Shown: positions 23,705 to 30,982 of the stretch, piece after piece | How positions within the stretch are numbered: the stretch's first letter is position 1 | How the letters are laid out: every line of letters starts with the position of its first letter | NCBI GenBank assembly: GCA_001873745.1 | Contig: MNZQ01000159.1 | Coordinates: 1 to 37,812, forward strand | Source: Syntrophaceae bacterium CG2_30_58_14 | Lineage (GTDB): Bacteria > Desulfobacterota > Syntrophia > Syntrophales > UBA5619 | DNA: 37,812 nucleotides | Reading direction: 5' to 3' | Translations under genes and position numbers: made by a program | Notes under the pieces: model-generated | Databases searched by the model: none | Seen by the model: only the letters and a program-made list of their open reading frames with translations | What the model was told of the DNA's origin: nothing

Positions 23705-25744
23705 TTATAGACCCTTATATTCGGGCTTCTTTCGACCCAGCGAAGAGAGGCCTTCCAGCGCATCTGCGGTGGCAAAGATCTCCCCCAGGCGGTCAAGCTC
23801 GATCTCGATCCCCTCGTCCGGAGAGACTTTCGCCTGCCGGTCAATGATCTGGTTGACCAGTTTCAAGGCTAATGGCGCCTTCTTGCCTATGGTTTTCAAA
23901 ATTTTCGACGCAACCGCTTCATCCGCGCCCGGCGGGATTTTCCCTTTCAGAAGGGCTGCCGTGTTTTCTGCATTAAACAGGGTTCGCCAGAGGGCAAATC
24001 TTTCGGGAATCGGCCGCGAACGATACTTGTCCGGCCTGCCTTCCCGAATCAGGTTCCGGATCGCCTCATCCACGGCGGAGGGCTCGACAAGGCGGGTGAC
24101 AATCCCGAGCTCTTGCGCATCGGAGGCGGTCATTGTAGCGCCGGTGAAGATGAAATACTTGGCAAGTTCCGGCCTTAAGAGGCGGCCCAGCCGCAACATG
24201 CCGCCGAGCCCCGGGTAGATCCCGATGCCCGTTTCCGGGAACGAGAGAGAGCCTGCCGGCGTGGCCACAATGGCTTGGCAGGCCAGGGCAAGTTCGCTTC
24301 CGCCGCCCATGGAAAGGCCGTCTAAAAGTGCGATGGTCAGCTTGTTGGAATCTTCAATCCGTCTGAAAAGCTGATGGCCCTTCCGGGTAAAATCCACGAT
24401 GTCGGCAATTTTCCCGGCCTTTATCTTTTCAACAAAGTAGCGTATATCCGCCCCGGCCACGAAGGCCTTTCCAGCGCCCTGAAAAATAATGGCCGACACG
24501 CCGGGACTCTGCTCCGCTTCAGAGAACCGTTCGGTCAACTGCTCCACCACAGTTTCATTCAATGCGTTCATCGCCTCCGGGCGATTGATGGTAATGGTGG
24601 CCATGTCCTTATCGATGGCCAGGTTGACCAGCATAAAGGCAAAGGGTCGGCCCGACTGACGTTGCCTTGTCAGGAGCCCCGGCATTCGGAAGTCGGGATA
24701 TTTTTCGGCCACTTTCTCGACCAGGGCGAAGGTTTTTTCAATGCCCAACCGGTTCATGATCTCAAATGGCCCAAGCGCCCATCGCAGGCCGATTTTCGCT
24801 CCCCGGTCGGTATCCTCCATCGTGGTCACCCCTTCATCGACCAGGGCGGCGGCGACACCGAGACAGACGCCGTAAAGGCGATCCATCACGGCGGCGATCT
24901 TCTCTTCCTGCACTTCGCCGGAAAGATCCCAGTTGGCCTTTTTCTCCATTTGCGACTTCATGATCCCGGCGGTCGCGTAAAAGGGGCCCAGTTCATGGCC
25001 CAGGGTGGCCGAGGCATGGACCGCGATCGGGATGCCGGTCACATTCATCAGTTCAAAAGGCCCCATGCCGATCCGGAAAGCCCGCTTCGCCCCCTCCTCG
25101 ATGGTGGGGATGTCGGCCAGCCCTTCCTCCAACATCCGGGCCGCCTCGTTCAGGAAAGGGACAAAGAAACGATTGACCGCAAAACCAGGCGCGTCCTTCA
25201 CCAGGATGGGGGTCTTTCCATGCAACTTGGCCACCAGCAGCGCGCGGTCGATGGTTTGCGATGATGTTTTTCCGTGGGGGATAACCTCTAACAGGCGGTT
25301 TTTGGCGGGATGATAAAAATAATGGAGCCCGATGACCCGGTCCGGCCTCGAGGTTGCCTCGGCAAATTCGCGGACATAGAAACTCGAGGTATTGGTGGCC
25401 AGGATGGTTTTTTGCATGCAGACGCGATCCAGCCGTTTAAAGACTTCGGTCTTGACAGCCTTGTCCTCAAAGACCGCTTCGATCACCAGATCGGCGTCCG
25501 CCAACGCCTGAAAGTCCGTGGTTCCGGTGATGCGGGACAGGATGCGGCCGATCTCGTCCGGGGAAAAGATCTTCCTTTCCGCCGCTTCCCGGAGCAGCCG
25601 TTGGATATTGTCCATCCCCCGCTTGACCCATTCATCCCCGGTATCCACCATGACGACAGTGAGGCCTTCCTGGGCGATCTTCTGAGCGATGCCACTGCCC
25701 ATATTGCCGGCGCCCACAACACCAATCTTGCTGATTATACTCAT
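23705..25744 (-). CDS. 3-hydroxyacyl-CoA dehydrogenase / enoyl-CoA hydratase fusion
   Basis: 679 residues. The dehydrogenase comes first. The NAD-binding IGVVGAGNMGSGIAQKIAQEG is at about 7-27, ATNTSSFYV lies near 116, the catalytic histidine is in GLHYFYHPAKNRLLEV (about 140), and PGFAVNRFFVPFLNEA marks the C-terminal domain. The second domain is a crotonase fold (about 390-600) with AINRPEAMNALNE-like start, AGADIRYF, GGGSELALACQ and FPETGIGIYPGLGG. Both glutamates expected of hydratases are visible. FadB/FadJ have the opposite domain order; this order occurs in some archaea and anaerobes. It probably hydrates and oxidises the dicarboxylic intermediates after ring opening, such as 3-hydroxypimelyl-CoA. 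The ATG follows a GGGGGGAG site directly. Confidence 0.88.
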   Translation of the reverse strand: MSIISKIGVVGAGNMGSGIAQKIAQEGLTVVMVDTGDEWVKRGMDNIQRLLREAAERKIFSPDEIGRILSRITGTTDFQALADADLVIEAVFEDKAVKTEVFKRLDRVCMQKTILATNTSSFYVREFAEATSRPDRVIGLHYFYHPAKNRLLEVIPHGKTSSQTIDRALLVAKLHGKTPILVKDAPGFAVNRFFVPFLNEAARMLEEGLADIPTIEEGAKRAFRIGMGPFELMNVTGIPIAVHASATLGHELGPFYATAGIMKSQMEKKANWDLSGEVQEEKIAAVMDRLYGVCLGVAAALVDEGVTTMEDTDRGAKIGLRWALGPFEIMNRLGIEKTFALVEKVAEKYPDFRMPGLLTRQRQSGRPFAFMLVNLAIDKDMATITINRPEAMNALNETVVEQLTERFSEAEQSPGVSAIIFQGAGKAFVAGADIRYFVEKIKAGKIADIVDFTRKGHQLFRRIEDSNKLTIALLDGLSMGGGSELALACQAIVATPAGSLSFPETGIGIYPGLGGMLRLGRLLRPELAKYFIFTGATMTASDAQELGIVTRLVEPSAVDEAIRNLIREGRPDKYRSRPIPERFALWRTLFNAENTAALLKGKIPPGADEAVASKILKTIGKKAPLALKLVNQIIDRQAKVSPDEGIEIELDRLGEIFATADALEGLSSLGRKKPEYKGL

Positions 25745-25790
25745 GCTCCCCCCTTCGATGCTTACGCGATTTCATTCGAAAATACGCCTT

Positions 25791-25868
25791 AAATCCCCCT
25801 CTATCCCCCTTTTTTAGAGGGGGACTTAATAATTCCTCCCTTTGCTAAAGAAGGGTTAGGGGAGATTT
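25791..25868. repeat. 78-bp C-rich inverted-repeat element
   Basis: Outer ends AAATCCCCCT and AGGGGAGATTT are imperfect inverted repeats. Inside lies a 10-bp perfect stem (TCCCCCTCTA at 25794-25803 with TAGAGGGGGA at 25815-25824, 11-nt loop). It resembles short dispersed C-rich palindromes seen in many deltaproteobacterial genomes. It lies in the 161-bp gap between dch and the fusion gene, on their shared transcript, so it may modulate read-through. Confidence 0.65.
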
Positions 25869-25905
25869 TCTTTGTCCTTTGCGACGGTAGGCCGTCATGA
25901 GGGTT

Positions 25906-26673
25906 TCATCGGTTTTTCCAGTCCGGTTTGCGTTTTTCACAGAAGCTGTTGATCCCTTCCAGCGTATCCTCTGTTTTCATGAGTCTGTTCAGAAACAGGT
26001 CCGTTACCCCCGCCAGGGCCTGCGGAAAGGCCATGCCGAGATGCGTTTTCACGGCGAGCTTGTTGAGCCGGATAATGAGTGGGCTGCTCAGAAGCAGGCT
26101 GCCTGCGACGCTCTCCACGGCCTCGCCAAACTTTTCCTCTCCGGCTACCTGGCTGATCAGACCCATGCCCTTCGCCTCGTCGGCGGAATATATCCTGCCT
26201 GTGATGCAAATCTCGATTGCCCTGGCGGGTCCTACAAGCTGAGGAAGGCGTATGGCTGCGTAGGGAGGGAAAAATCCAAGGCGTATTTCCGGCTGGCCAA
26301 AAGTGGCTTTCGATGAGGCCACGATGATATCGCAGGCAATGGCCAGTTCCATGCCGCCTCCCAGGCAGGGGCCGTGCACCGCGGCGATCAGCGGCACATC
26401 CAGTTTTCCCATGGTTTCAAAGATGCCGTTGAAGGCGCCGATCATCTCCGCCACCATCTCGGGACGATGCTCTCCCACATCAACGCCGGCACACCAGCTT
26501 GGCCCCTCGCCGGAGAGGACCACGCACTTCAGGCCTGCATCCATTGCGAGGGATGAAAGGGCCGCATTCAGCTCCTTCATCATTTCGATGTTGAGCACAT
26601 TGTGCTTGGGACGGGCCAGCGTAATCCGCGCCAGACCGTTTGCATGGTCGGTCTTGATGTGCTGAAAAGACAT
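25906..26673 (-). CDS. dch: Cyclohexa-1,5-diene-1-carbonyl-CoA hydratase (crotonase family)
   Basis: 255 residues from the ATG at 26673, which has GGAGG at good spacing; an ATG two codons earlier overlaps the bamA stop as ATGA and could be used by coupling. Crotonase features are ARPKHNVLNIEMM, the oxyanion loop CAGVDVGEH, and HGPCLGGGMELAIACDIIVAS with the first catalytic Glu. FGQPEIRLGFFPPYAAIRLPQLVG carries the second. The LNVL-type start and PEIxLGxFPP match dienoyl-CoA hydratases of benzoyl-CoA pathways better than ordinary crotonases. It would add water to the dienoyl-CoA produced by the ring reductase, giving the Had substrate. The specific call depends on context plus motif; a general enoyl-CoA hydratase is the alternative. 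Confidence 0.78.
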   Translation of the reverse strand: MSFQHIKTDHANGLARITLARPKHNVLNIEMMKELNAALSSLAMDAGLKCVVLSGEGPSWCAGVDVGEHRPEMVAEMIGAFNGIFETMGKLDVPLIAAVHGPCLGGGMELAIACDIIVASSKATFGQPEIRLGFFPPYAAIRLPQLVGPARAIEICITGRIYSADEAKGMGLISQVAGEEKFGEAVESVAGSLLLSSPLIIRLNKLAVKTHLGMAFPQALAGVTDLFLNRLMKTEDTLEGINSFCEKRKPDWKNR

Positions 26674-26675
26674 GT

Positions 26676-27815
26676 TCATCCCTCCTTCTTCGGTTCAGGC
26701 AGCACAGCGGCCATAAAATCCATATCAAATGCCGCTCCATCTCCCTGAAGGCGGCGATACTCTATAAAATCGATGGTATCCTTGCCTGTGATCTTCTTTG
26801 TGTTAAATGCGGTGAAGCCGAGATTCGCCTCTGTAGCCATGTTGGCTGCCAGCCAGTGCCGGTTGATGACCTTGGCCTGGTCCCAGAAAAATTTCTTCTT
26901 CAGGCGAACACCCTCGGTGCTTTTAATCAGGCAGCCGGGGAAGAGGTTCGTGAATGTCCATAGTATTTTGTTTACCTCGGCATCCACCAGAGCGAAGTCC
27001 GTCTTTGCATTATGGATGTATTCGCGGGCCTTTTTCGCCTCTTCGCCGGCTTTGAACTCTCCGTAAACGATCTCCCCGTCCTCCAGATAACTGTCCGTAA
27101 CGACGGCAGGGTTGCGAATCCACTTTCCAGAATCCCGGATGACCGGCAGGCACTTGGAAAGGAGACCCAGCCTCTTCATCTTGTACGCGCTCCACATCTC
27201 GCAGGAGATGCAGTTCCATATCGCCAGCTCCATCGGCAGCATCCAGGGAAGGAAATCGGTGCTGCCGCCGTCCGGCGCGGAGCCGTGACGGGGACCGGCC
27301 TGGCCAAAAATCGCCAGATCGCTCGTGATCGTCAGATCACAGGCCATGCCGATCTCCTGCCCGCCCGCCACTCGCATACCGTTTACCCGGCAGATGGTGG
27401 GCTTTTTGCAGCCGAGGATGCCGTCCACCATGGCGATGAAGAGGTCCATGTAGAGGCCGTATTCATTAGGCCGGCCGGCATAGTATTCAGCGTACTCCCT
27501 GGTGTTCCCGCCGGTGCAGAAGGCCTTGTCGCCCACAGCCGTAAAAACGGCAGCCACAACTGTGCTGTCCACCGAAGCCCGTTGGAATCCGGCAATAACG
27601 CCCTTCACCATGCCGGTGGTGTAAGAGTTGAACTGCTTGGGATTATTGAGAATGATCCACGCGGAATAGAGCCCTTCCACGGCCTTCCCCTCCGGGTCCA
27701 GGATGGGCCTTTTTTCGTAAATGACGGACGGCGCTTCCGTTCCGAAGTGCTCCTCCCCCCAGAGGTAATGGTTTTTGTCTTGCGATTCTCTGGGTATCCA
27801 ACTGAGATCGGCCAT
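26676..27815 (-). CDS. bamA: 6-oxocyclohex-1-ene-1-carbonyl-CoA hydrolase BamA
   Basis: 379 residues, the standard BamA length. Highly characteristic blocks are present: DKNHYLWGEEHFGTEAPSVI, SAWIILNNPKQFNSYTTGMV, KAFCTGGNTREYAEYYAGRP, VNGMRVAGGQEIGMACDLTI and FGQAGPRHGSAPDGGSTDFL. The C-terminus has INRHWLAANMATEANLGFTAF. BamA hydrates and then hydrolytically opens the ring of 6-oxocyclohex-1-ene-1-carbonyl-CoA to 3-hydroxypimelyl-CoA. It is the best-known marker gene for anaerobic aromatic degradation. Start at 27815 with GGAGGAG just upstream. It is the first gene of the minus-strand string bamA, dch, fusion, had, iorA, iorB, and has a strong promoter with an operator-like repeat about 170 bp upstream. 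No lesion. Confidence 0.96.
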   Translation of the reverse strand: MADLSWIPRESQDKNHYLWGEEHFGTEAPSVIYEKRPILDPEGKAVEGLYSAWIILNNPKQFNSYTTGMVKGVIAGFQRASVDSTVVAAVFTAVGDKAFCTGGNTREYAEYYAGRPNEYGLYMDLFIAMVDGILGCKKPTICRVNGMRVAGGQEIGMACDLTITSDLAIFGQAGPRHGSAPDGGSTDFLPWMLPMELAIWNCISCEMWSAYKMKRLGLLSKCLPVIRDSGKWIRNPAVVTDSYLEDGEIVYGEFKAGEEAKKAREYIHNAKTDFALVDAEVNKILWTFTNLFPGCLIKSTEGVRLKKKFFWDQAKVINRHWLAANMATEANLGFTAFNTKKITGKDTIDFIEYRRLQGDGAAFDMDFMAAVLPEPKKEG

Positions 27816-27982
27816 AGGTCTCCTCCTTGATAGACGAAAAATGGTGCAGTCTTTTTATGACTGGGGCGGCGAAAGCAATAAACCGCAGCATTTCCAACCG
27901 GCGCCACAGCCGCCGCGAGCGAACATACACAACCGCTCATATGCCGGCAAGATACGAGAAAAAAGAATAACCACATTAGTGG

Positions 27983-28004
27983 AGCTATAATACAGCTATA
28001 CTAC
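27983..28004. promoter_or_regulatory. Operator-like tandem 11-bp repeat at the bamA promoter
   Basis: On the plus strand AGCTATAATAC is followed directly by AGCTATACTAC, differing at one position. The repeat covers the -10 and most of the spacer of the bamA promoter. The same pattern (AGYTATRNTRY twice, same period, same place relative to the promoter) is found at bamB (30795-30816). A dimeric repressor or activator site with one helical turn (11 bp) periodicity is the simplest reading. Confidence 0.55.
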
Positions 28005-28014
28005 CTTTTGTCAA
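27987..28014 (-). promoter_or_regulatory. Promoter of the bamA operon
   Basis: TTGACA (28014-28009) and TATTAT (27992-27987) with a 16-bp spacer on the minus strand, preceded by TTTTTTC. The thirteen bases TTTTTTCTTGACA are identical to those at the bamB promoter. The remaining gap up to 28113 carries nothing I can name. Confidence 0.7.
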
Positions 28015-28113
28015 GAAAAAACTCCCGGCAGAAAAAACCCCTGCCATTCCTTCAGAAACTCCCCTTTCCCCCGTGATGGCGTACATCATTGCATCCCCTG
28101 CGGTAAAATCTCC

Positions 28114-28142
28114 TTGACATGCAAGATTGTATCTCTTATCCT
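28114..28142 (+). promoter_or_regulatory. Promoter for the DUF2080/GNAT/CoA-transferase genes
   Basis: TTGACA (28114-28119), 17-bp spacer, TATCCT (28137-28142) on the plus strand, about 20 bp before the first possible start codon. It is divergent from the bamA promoter 100 bp away. Confidence 0.6.
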
Positions 28143-28163
28143 CATTCCGCTTAACACAAGTCC

Positions 28164-28409
28164 ATGGGACGCCAAGTCATATTTTTCGCAACCCGGAACC
28201 CAAACGCGATGATTTCTCCGAAAAAAGAAAAAATTCCCCGAGAGCAGGCTTCCACGGAAGGGATGGGTTATAAGCCTTTCAGCGTCAAGTTTGAGGCCTT
28301 TGGTGAGGAGATGATCGAAAAAGAAGTCAAACAAAGCGGAAACAGCGGTCGGGTCTATCTGCCCCCGGAATGGGTGGGCAAACACGTTAAAATTATCCGG
28401 ATCGATTAG
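28164..28409 (+). CDS. DUF2080-like small AbrB-type protein
   Basis: Up to 81 residues. The conserved part is the last 40: VKFEAFGEEMIEKEVKQSGNSGRVYLPPEWVGKHVKIIRID. This matches the DUF2080 'transposon-encoded protein' family, which has the S-G-N-S-G-R-V-Y-L-P core of a swapped-hairpin AbrB/SpoVT fold. Such proteins are usually DNA-binding. The start is uncertain: ATGs at 28164, 28209 and 28263 are all in frame with no strong ribosome site. The first fits the promoter distance; 28209 (MISPKKEK...) is also reasonable. It ends 3 nt before the acetyltransferase gene, so the two are translated as a pair. It is the only candidate DNA-binding protein seen in the window, which makes it a possible regulator of the flanking bam promoters; that is speculative. 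Confidence 0.72.
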   Translation: MGRQVIFFATRNPNAMISPKKEKIPREQASTEGMGYKPFSVKFEAFGEEMIEKEVKQSGNSGRVYLPPEWVGKHVKIIRID

Positions 28410-28411
28410 TC

Positions 28412-28867
28412 ATGGAAAACAAAGATCAGGTATTCTTCAAGATCAGGAAATTGACGGCAAGAGATCTGCCCCAGGTGGTCGCCATCCAGGGAATTATCAC
28501 CCGCCAGAAAGTCACCGCTGAAAAAATCGCCATTCTGAAGGAACATATTAATAAAGAGGGGAACATCAGCCTGGTGGCGGTAGCGGATAAGCGGGTGGTC
28601 GGTTTTTTGATCAGCGAGCTGATGACCAACAGCTTCGGACTCGATCAGGGGGGCTGGATCAAGAATGTAGGGGTGCTGCCCAAGTACATGGGAAAAGGGA
28701 TCGGCCAATCCCTGGCGAATCACCTTTTTGACGCCTACCGACGGAAGGGAATCAATGAAATTTTTACGGCCTCCCGCTGGGATTGGGGAGATCTGCTTTC
28801 TTTCTTCAAGTCTCTCGGCTTCGAGCGAAGCAATTTTATCAACTTATATAAAAAATTGGATGAATAA
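28412..28867 (+). CDS. GNAT-family N-acetyltransferase
   Basis: 151 residues, ATG 3 nt after the previous stop. GNAT motif A is visible as IKNVGVLPKYMGKGIGQSLANHLFDAYRRKG (the acetyl-CoA-binding Q/R-x-x-G-x-G/A as YMGKGIG). Before it comes the beta strand RVVGFLISELM; after it a typical C-terminal LSFFKSLGFERSNFINLYKKL. The protein begins with FFKIRKLTARDLPQVVAIQGI, the usual GNAT start. It would transfer an acyl group from CoA to an amine, either a small molecule or a protein lysine. In syntrophic aromatic degraders lysine acylation of enzymes is discussed as regulation, but nothing here shows the substrate. It is followed 12 nt later by the CoA-transferase genes. Confidence 0.82.
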   Translation: MENKDQVFFKIRKLTARDLPQVVAIQGIITRQKVTAEKIAILKEHINKEGNISLVAVADKRVVGFLISELMTNSFGLDQGGWIKNVGVLPKYMGKGIGQSLANHLFDAYRRKGINEIFTASRWDWGDLLSFFKSLGFERSNFINLYKKLDE

Positions 28868-28879
28868 CAGGCGCCGCAG

Positions 28880-29794
28880 ATGTCTAAAATCATGACCATG
28901 CGCGACGCCGTTGCGCGGTTTGTGCCGCACGGTTCCAGCGTTGTCATGGGCGCCGCGCTGGAGTCGCTAATCCCATTTGCCGCGGGGCACGAAATCATTC
29001 GCCGGCAGAAGCGCGATTTAACCCTGATCGGCCCCATTTCCGACATCCTCTTCGACCAACTGATCGGCGCGGGTTGCGTCCGGAAAGTGATCGCGGCCTG
29101 GGTTGGCAACGTGAGCGCGGGGCTGGGACATAACTATCGCCGGGCGTGCGAGCAGGGCATTCCGCATCGGCTTGAGGTGATCGACCACAGCAATTTCACC
29201 ATTTCGCTTGCGCTGCTCGCGGGCGGGCTCGGGGCGCCCTACATCCCGACCTATTCGTTGCTTGGAACAGACATCCCAAGGACGAATCCGGGATTCAGGC
29301 AATCCCTATCGCCTTTCGGGGGCGAAAAAATCCTGTTGGTCCCGTCGCTGCAACCCGACGTGGCCATCCTGCACGTTCAGCGTTCGGATGAGAACGGGAA
29401 TGCGCATGCGTGGGGAAACCTGGGCATCAGCGAAGAGGCCGCGCTCGCAAGTCAACGCATCATCATCGTCGCGGAAGAAATTGTCCTGCATCAAATCATC
29501 GTCAGCGATCCCAATCGCGTGATTGCGCCAAGTTTCAAGGTATGCGCGGTCGTCCGCGAACCGGGCGGCGCGCATCCATCGCCGGTGCAGGGGTATTACA
29601 ATCGCGATCATGAATATTACCACGAGTATCATCGCTTAACGCGAACGGTGGAAGGGAATGCCGAATGGCTGGGCCAATGGGTGGCCGAGGTGAAGGACCG
29701 TGCAGGGTATTTGCAGAAACTGGGTAAAGAGCGCCGGCAAGGCTTGCAGTTGAAAGAGCATCGCTATGCCGCGCCTGTGGATTATGGGTACTGA
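28880..29794 (+). CDS. Glutaconate-type CoA-transferase, subunit A
   Basis: 304 residues resembling the alpha subunit of glutaconate CoA-transferase and of IpdA-type relatives. It shows MRDAVARFVPHGSSVVMGAALESLIPFAAGHEIIR, GCVRKVIAAWVGNVSAGLGHNYRRACE, LGAPYIPTYSLLGTDIP, and DVAILHVQRSDENGNAHAWGNLG. It forms a hetero-oligomer with subunit B, two bases downstream. CoA-transferases move CoA between carboxylic acids without using ATP; in an aromatic-degrading anaerobe this could activate an aromatic acid or recycle CoA from glutaconate- or pimelate-like intermediates. Substrates cannot be read from the sequence. No lesion is seen. Confidence 0.85.
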   Translation: MSKIMTMRDAVARFVPHGSSVVMGAALESLIPFAAGHEIIRRQKRDLTLIGPISDILFDQLIGAGCVRKVIAAWVGNVSAGLGHNYRRACEQGIPHRLEVIDHSNFTISLALLAGGLGAPYIPTYSLLGTDIPRTNPGFRQSLSPFGGEKILLVPSLQPDVAILHVQRSDENGNAHAWGNLGISEEAALASQRIIIVAEEIVLHQIIVSDPNRVIAPSFKVCAVVREPGGAHPSPVQGYYNRDHEYYHEYHRLTRTVEGNAEWLGQWVAEVKDRAGYLQKLGKERRQGLQLKEHRYAAPVDYGY

Positions 29795-29796
29795 AG

Positions 29797-30555
29797 ATGG
29801 ATTACACACCCCAGGAGATCATGGTTGCCGCCGCTGCGCGCGAGATCCGGGATGGTGAAATCGTTTTCACGGGGATGCGTCTGCCGCTCATTGCCTTTGC
29901 GCTTGCCAAACAGATGCATGCGCCGAACGCAGTCGGCCTGTTCGAATGCGGCCTGGTGCGTGATACGCCGGCGCCCGAACTGCTCTATACGATGGGCGAT
30001 CCGCCGAACATTGCCGGCGCGCTCTGGGCGACGCGGATGATCAACATGATGGGATTGCTCCAGCGGGGCGCAGTGGATCTGGGATTTATCGGCGGCGCGG
30101 AAATGGATCGCTTCGGCAACTTGAATACATCGTACCTGGGCAACCCGGAATCGCCGAAGACGAAACTGCCCGGGAGCGGGGGCGCGGCGGACATTGCAAG
30201 CCTGTCGAGGCGGTTTGTCGTGATCATGGCCCATGAAAAGCGCCGCCTGGTCGAACGCGTGGATTATATTACTTCGCCGGGCTTCGGTGACGGACAGGGG
30301 TGGCGCAAACGCGTTGGGCTTAGGCATGGCGGCCCCAGTGCCATCATTACAACGCTGTGTGTTTTCGGTTTCGAATCGTCCATCGGTGAGGCCGTGCTGC
30401 GATCGTATCATCCGGGACAATCCGTCGCGTCGGTTCGCGCGGAGACGGGCTGGGATTTGCGTGTTGCGGAGGACGTGCACGAAACAGCATCGCCGACGGC
30501 AGAAGAACTGACGATCATCCGTCGCTACGACCCACAGGGATTTTGGACGCGGTAA
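29797..30555 (+). CDS. Glutaconate-type CoA-transferase, subunit B
   Basis: 252 residues. The match to the beta subunit of Acidaminococcus glutaconate CoA-transferase is clear in motif order: GMRLPLIAFALAKQMHAPN, LFECGLVRD, FIGGAEMDRFGNLNTSYLG, LPGSGGAADIASLSRRFVVIMAHEKRRLVERVDYITSPGF. The catalytic glutamate (Glu54 in that enzyme's ...VESGLMD...) corresponds to Glu50 in LFECGLVRD. It is therefore retained, which favours a genuine CoA-transferase over a ring-cleaving IpdAB-type hydrolase. It is coupled to subunit A with a 2-nt gap. It is the last gene before the 427-bp non-coding stretch in front of bamB. Confidence 0.86.
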   Translation: MDYTPQEIMVAAAAREIRDGEIVFTGMRLPLIAFALAKQMHAPNAVGLFECGLVRDTPAPELLYTMGDPPNIAGALWATRMINMMGLLQRGAVDLGFIGGAEMDRFGNLNTSYLGNPESPKTKLPGSGGAADIASLSRRFVVIMAHEKRRLVERVDYITSPGFGDGQGWRKRVGLRHGGPSAIITTLCVFGFESSIGEAVLRSYHPGQSVASVRAETGWDLRVAEDVHETASPTAEELTIIRRYDPQGFWTR

Positions 30556-30731
30556 ATTCAGTACAGCAATATTGGCATCATCTCTTTCAAATCTGTCCCT
30601 CATATTCAAATCCCCCCAAGCATCTAATCATAAGGCATCGATATTGTTATAAGATATTGCCATGAAAGCCCGCAAACCCTTTGTGGCCAGCAGCGTCCGT
30701 TTTCTCTTAATGATATCGTATAGTTAACTTT

Positions 30732-30746
30732 GATTAGACTCTAATC
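30732..30746. promoter_or_regulatory. Palindromic site GATTAGA-C-TCTAATC
   Basis: A perfect 7-1-7 inverted repeat located 40-54 bp upstream of the bamB -35. The one-base centre makes an RNA hairpin poor but suits a dimeric DNA-binding protein, so an upstream activator site is plausible. Not seen elsewhere in the window. Confidence 0.45.
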
Positions 30747-30785
30747 TTTTTCCAAATGGGGAATTTTGGGGACACCATTTTTTTC

Positions 30786-30814
30786 TTGACACGTAGTTAT
30801 GATGTAGCTATATT
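30786..30814 (+). promoter_or_regulatory. Promoter of the bamBCDE operon
   Basis: TTGACA (30786-30791), 17-bp spacer, TATATT (30809-30814), preceded by TTTTTTTC. It stands 168 nt before the bamB ATG. Both hexamers are close to consensus, and the upstream bases equal those at the bamA promoter. Confidence 0.75.
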
Positions 30815-30816
30815 GT
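30795..30816. promoter_or_regulatory. Operator-like tandem 11-bp repeat at the bamB promoter
   Basis: AGTTATGATGT followed directly by AGCTATATTGT (8 of 11 identical). It matches the bamA site AGCTATAATAC-AGCTATACTAC at about two thirds of positions with the same period, and covers the spacer and -10. It is probably a binding site for the same regulator. Confidence 0.5.
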
Positions 30817-30982
30817 CGTCATATTGTTACGGATGGCATTGATAATTTTTTGTTATCGCCAAGACCAATTTTTGATTCAACCTTCACTAGGGCGGGTGAA
30901 GGCCGTTTTGAGTTAAGTGCCTGCAACCCATGATTAATCAGAAAAAATGCCACGGATTCACGTAATATAGAAGGGGAAAAAA

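Larger units (their letters stand above)
30556..30982. other. Non-coding region before bamB
   Basis: 427 bp without a convincing gene, AT-richer than the flanks. It holds an inverted repeat GATTAGA-C-TCTAATC (30732-30746), the bamB promoter and its operator-like repeat (30786-30816), and then a leader of about 165 nt without an obvious riboswitch fold. No T-rich terminator was found after the CoA-transferase genes, so some read-through into bamB is possible. Confidence 0.6.

Noticed and set aside
29797-30555. IpdB-like ring-cleaving hydrolase instead of CoA-transferase
   Set aside because: The glutamate aligned with Glu54 of glutaconate CoA-transferase is kept (LFECGLVRD), and there is no steroid degradation context.
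29782-30609. A 275-codon minus-strand frame opposite the CoA-transferase B gene
   Set aside because: The plus strand carries the conserved CoA-transferase motifs and is tightly coupled to subunit A.
30815-30982. Riboswitch in the long bamB leader
   Set aside because: No recognisable riboswitch core or terminator/anti-terminator pairing could be seen by eye.
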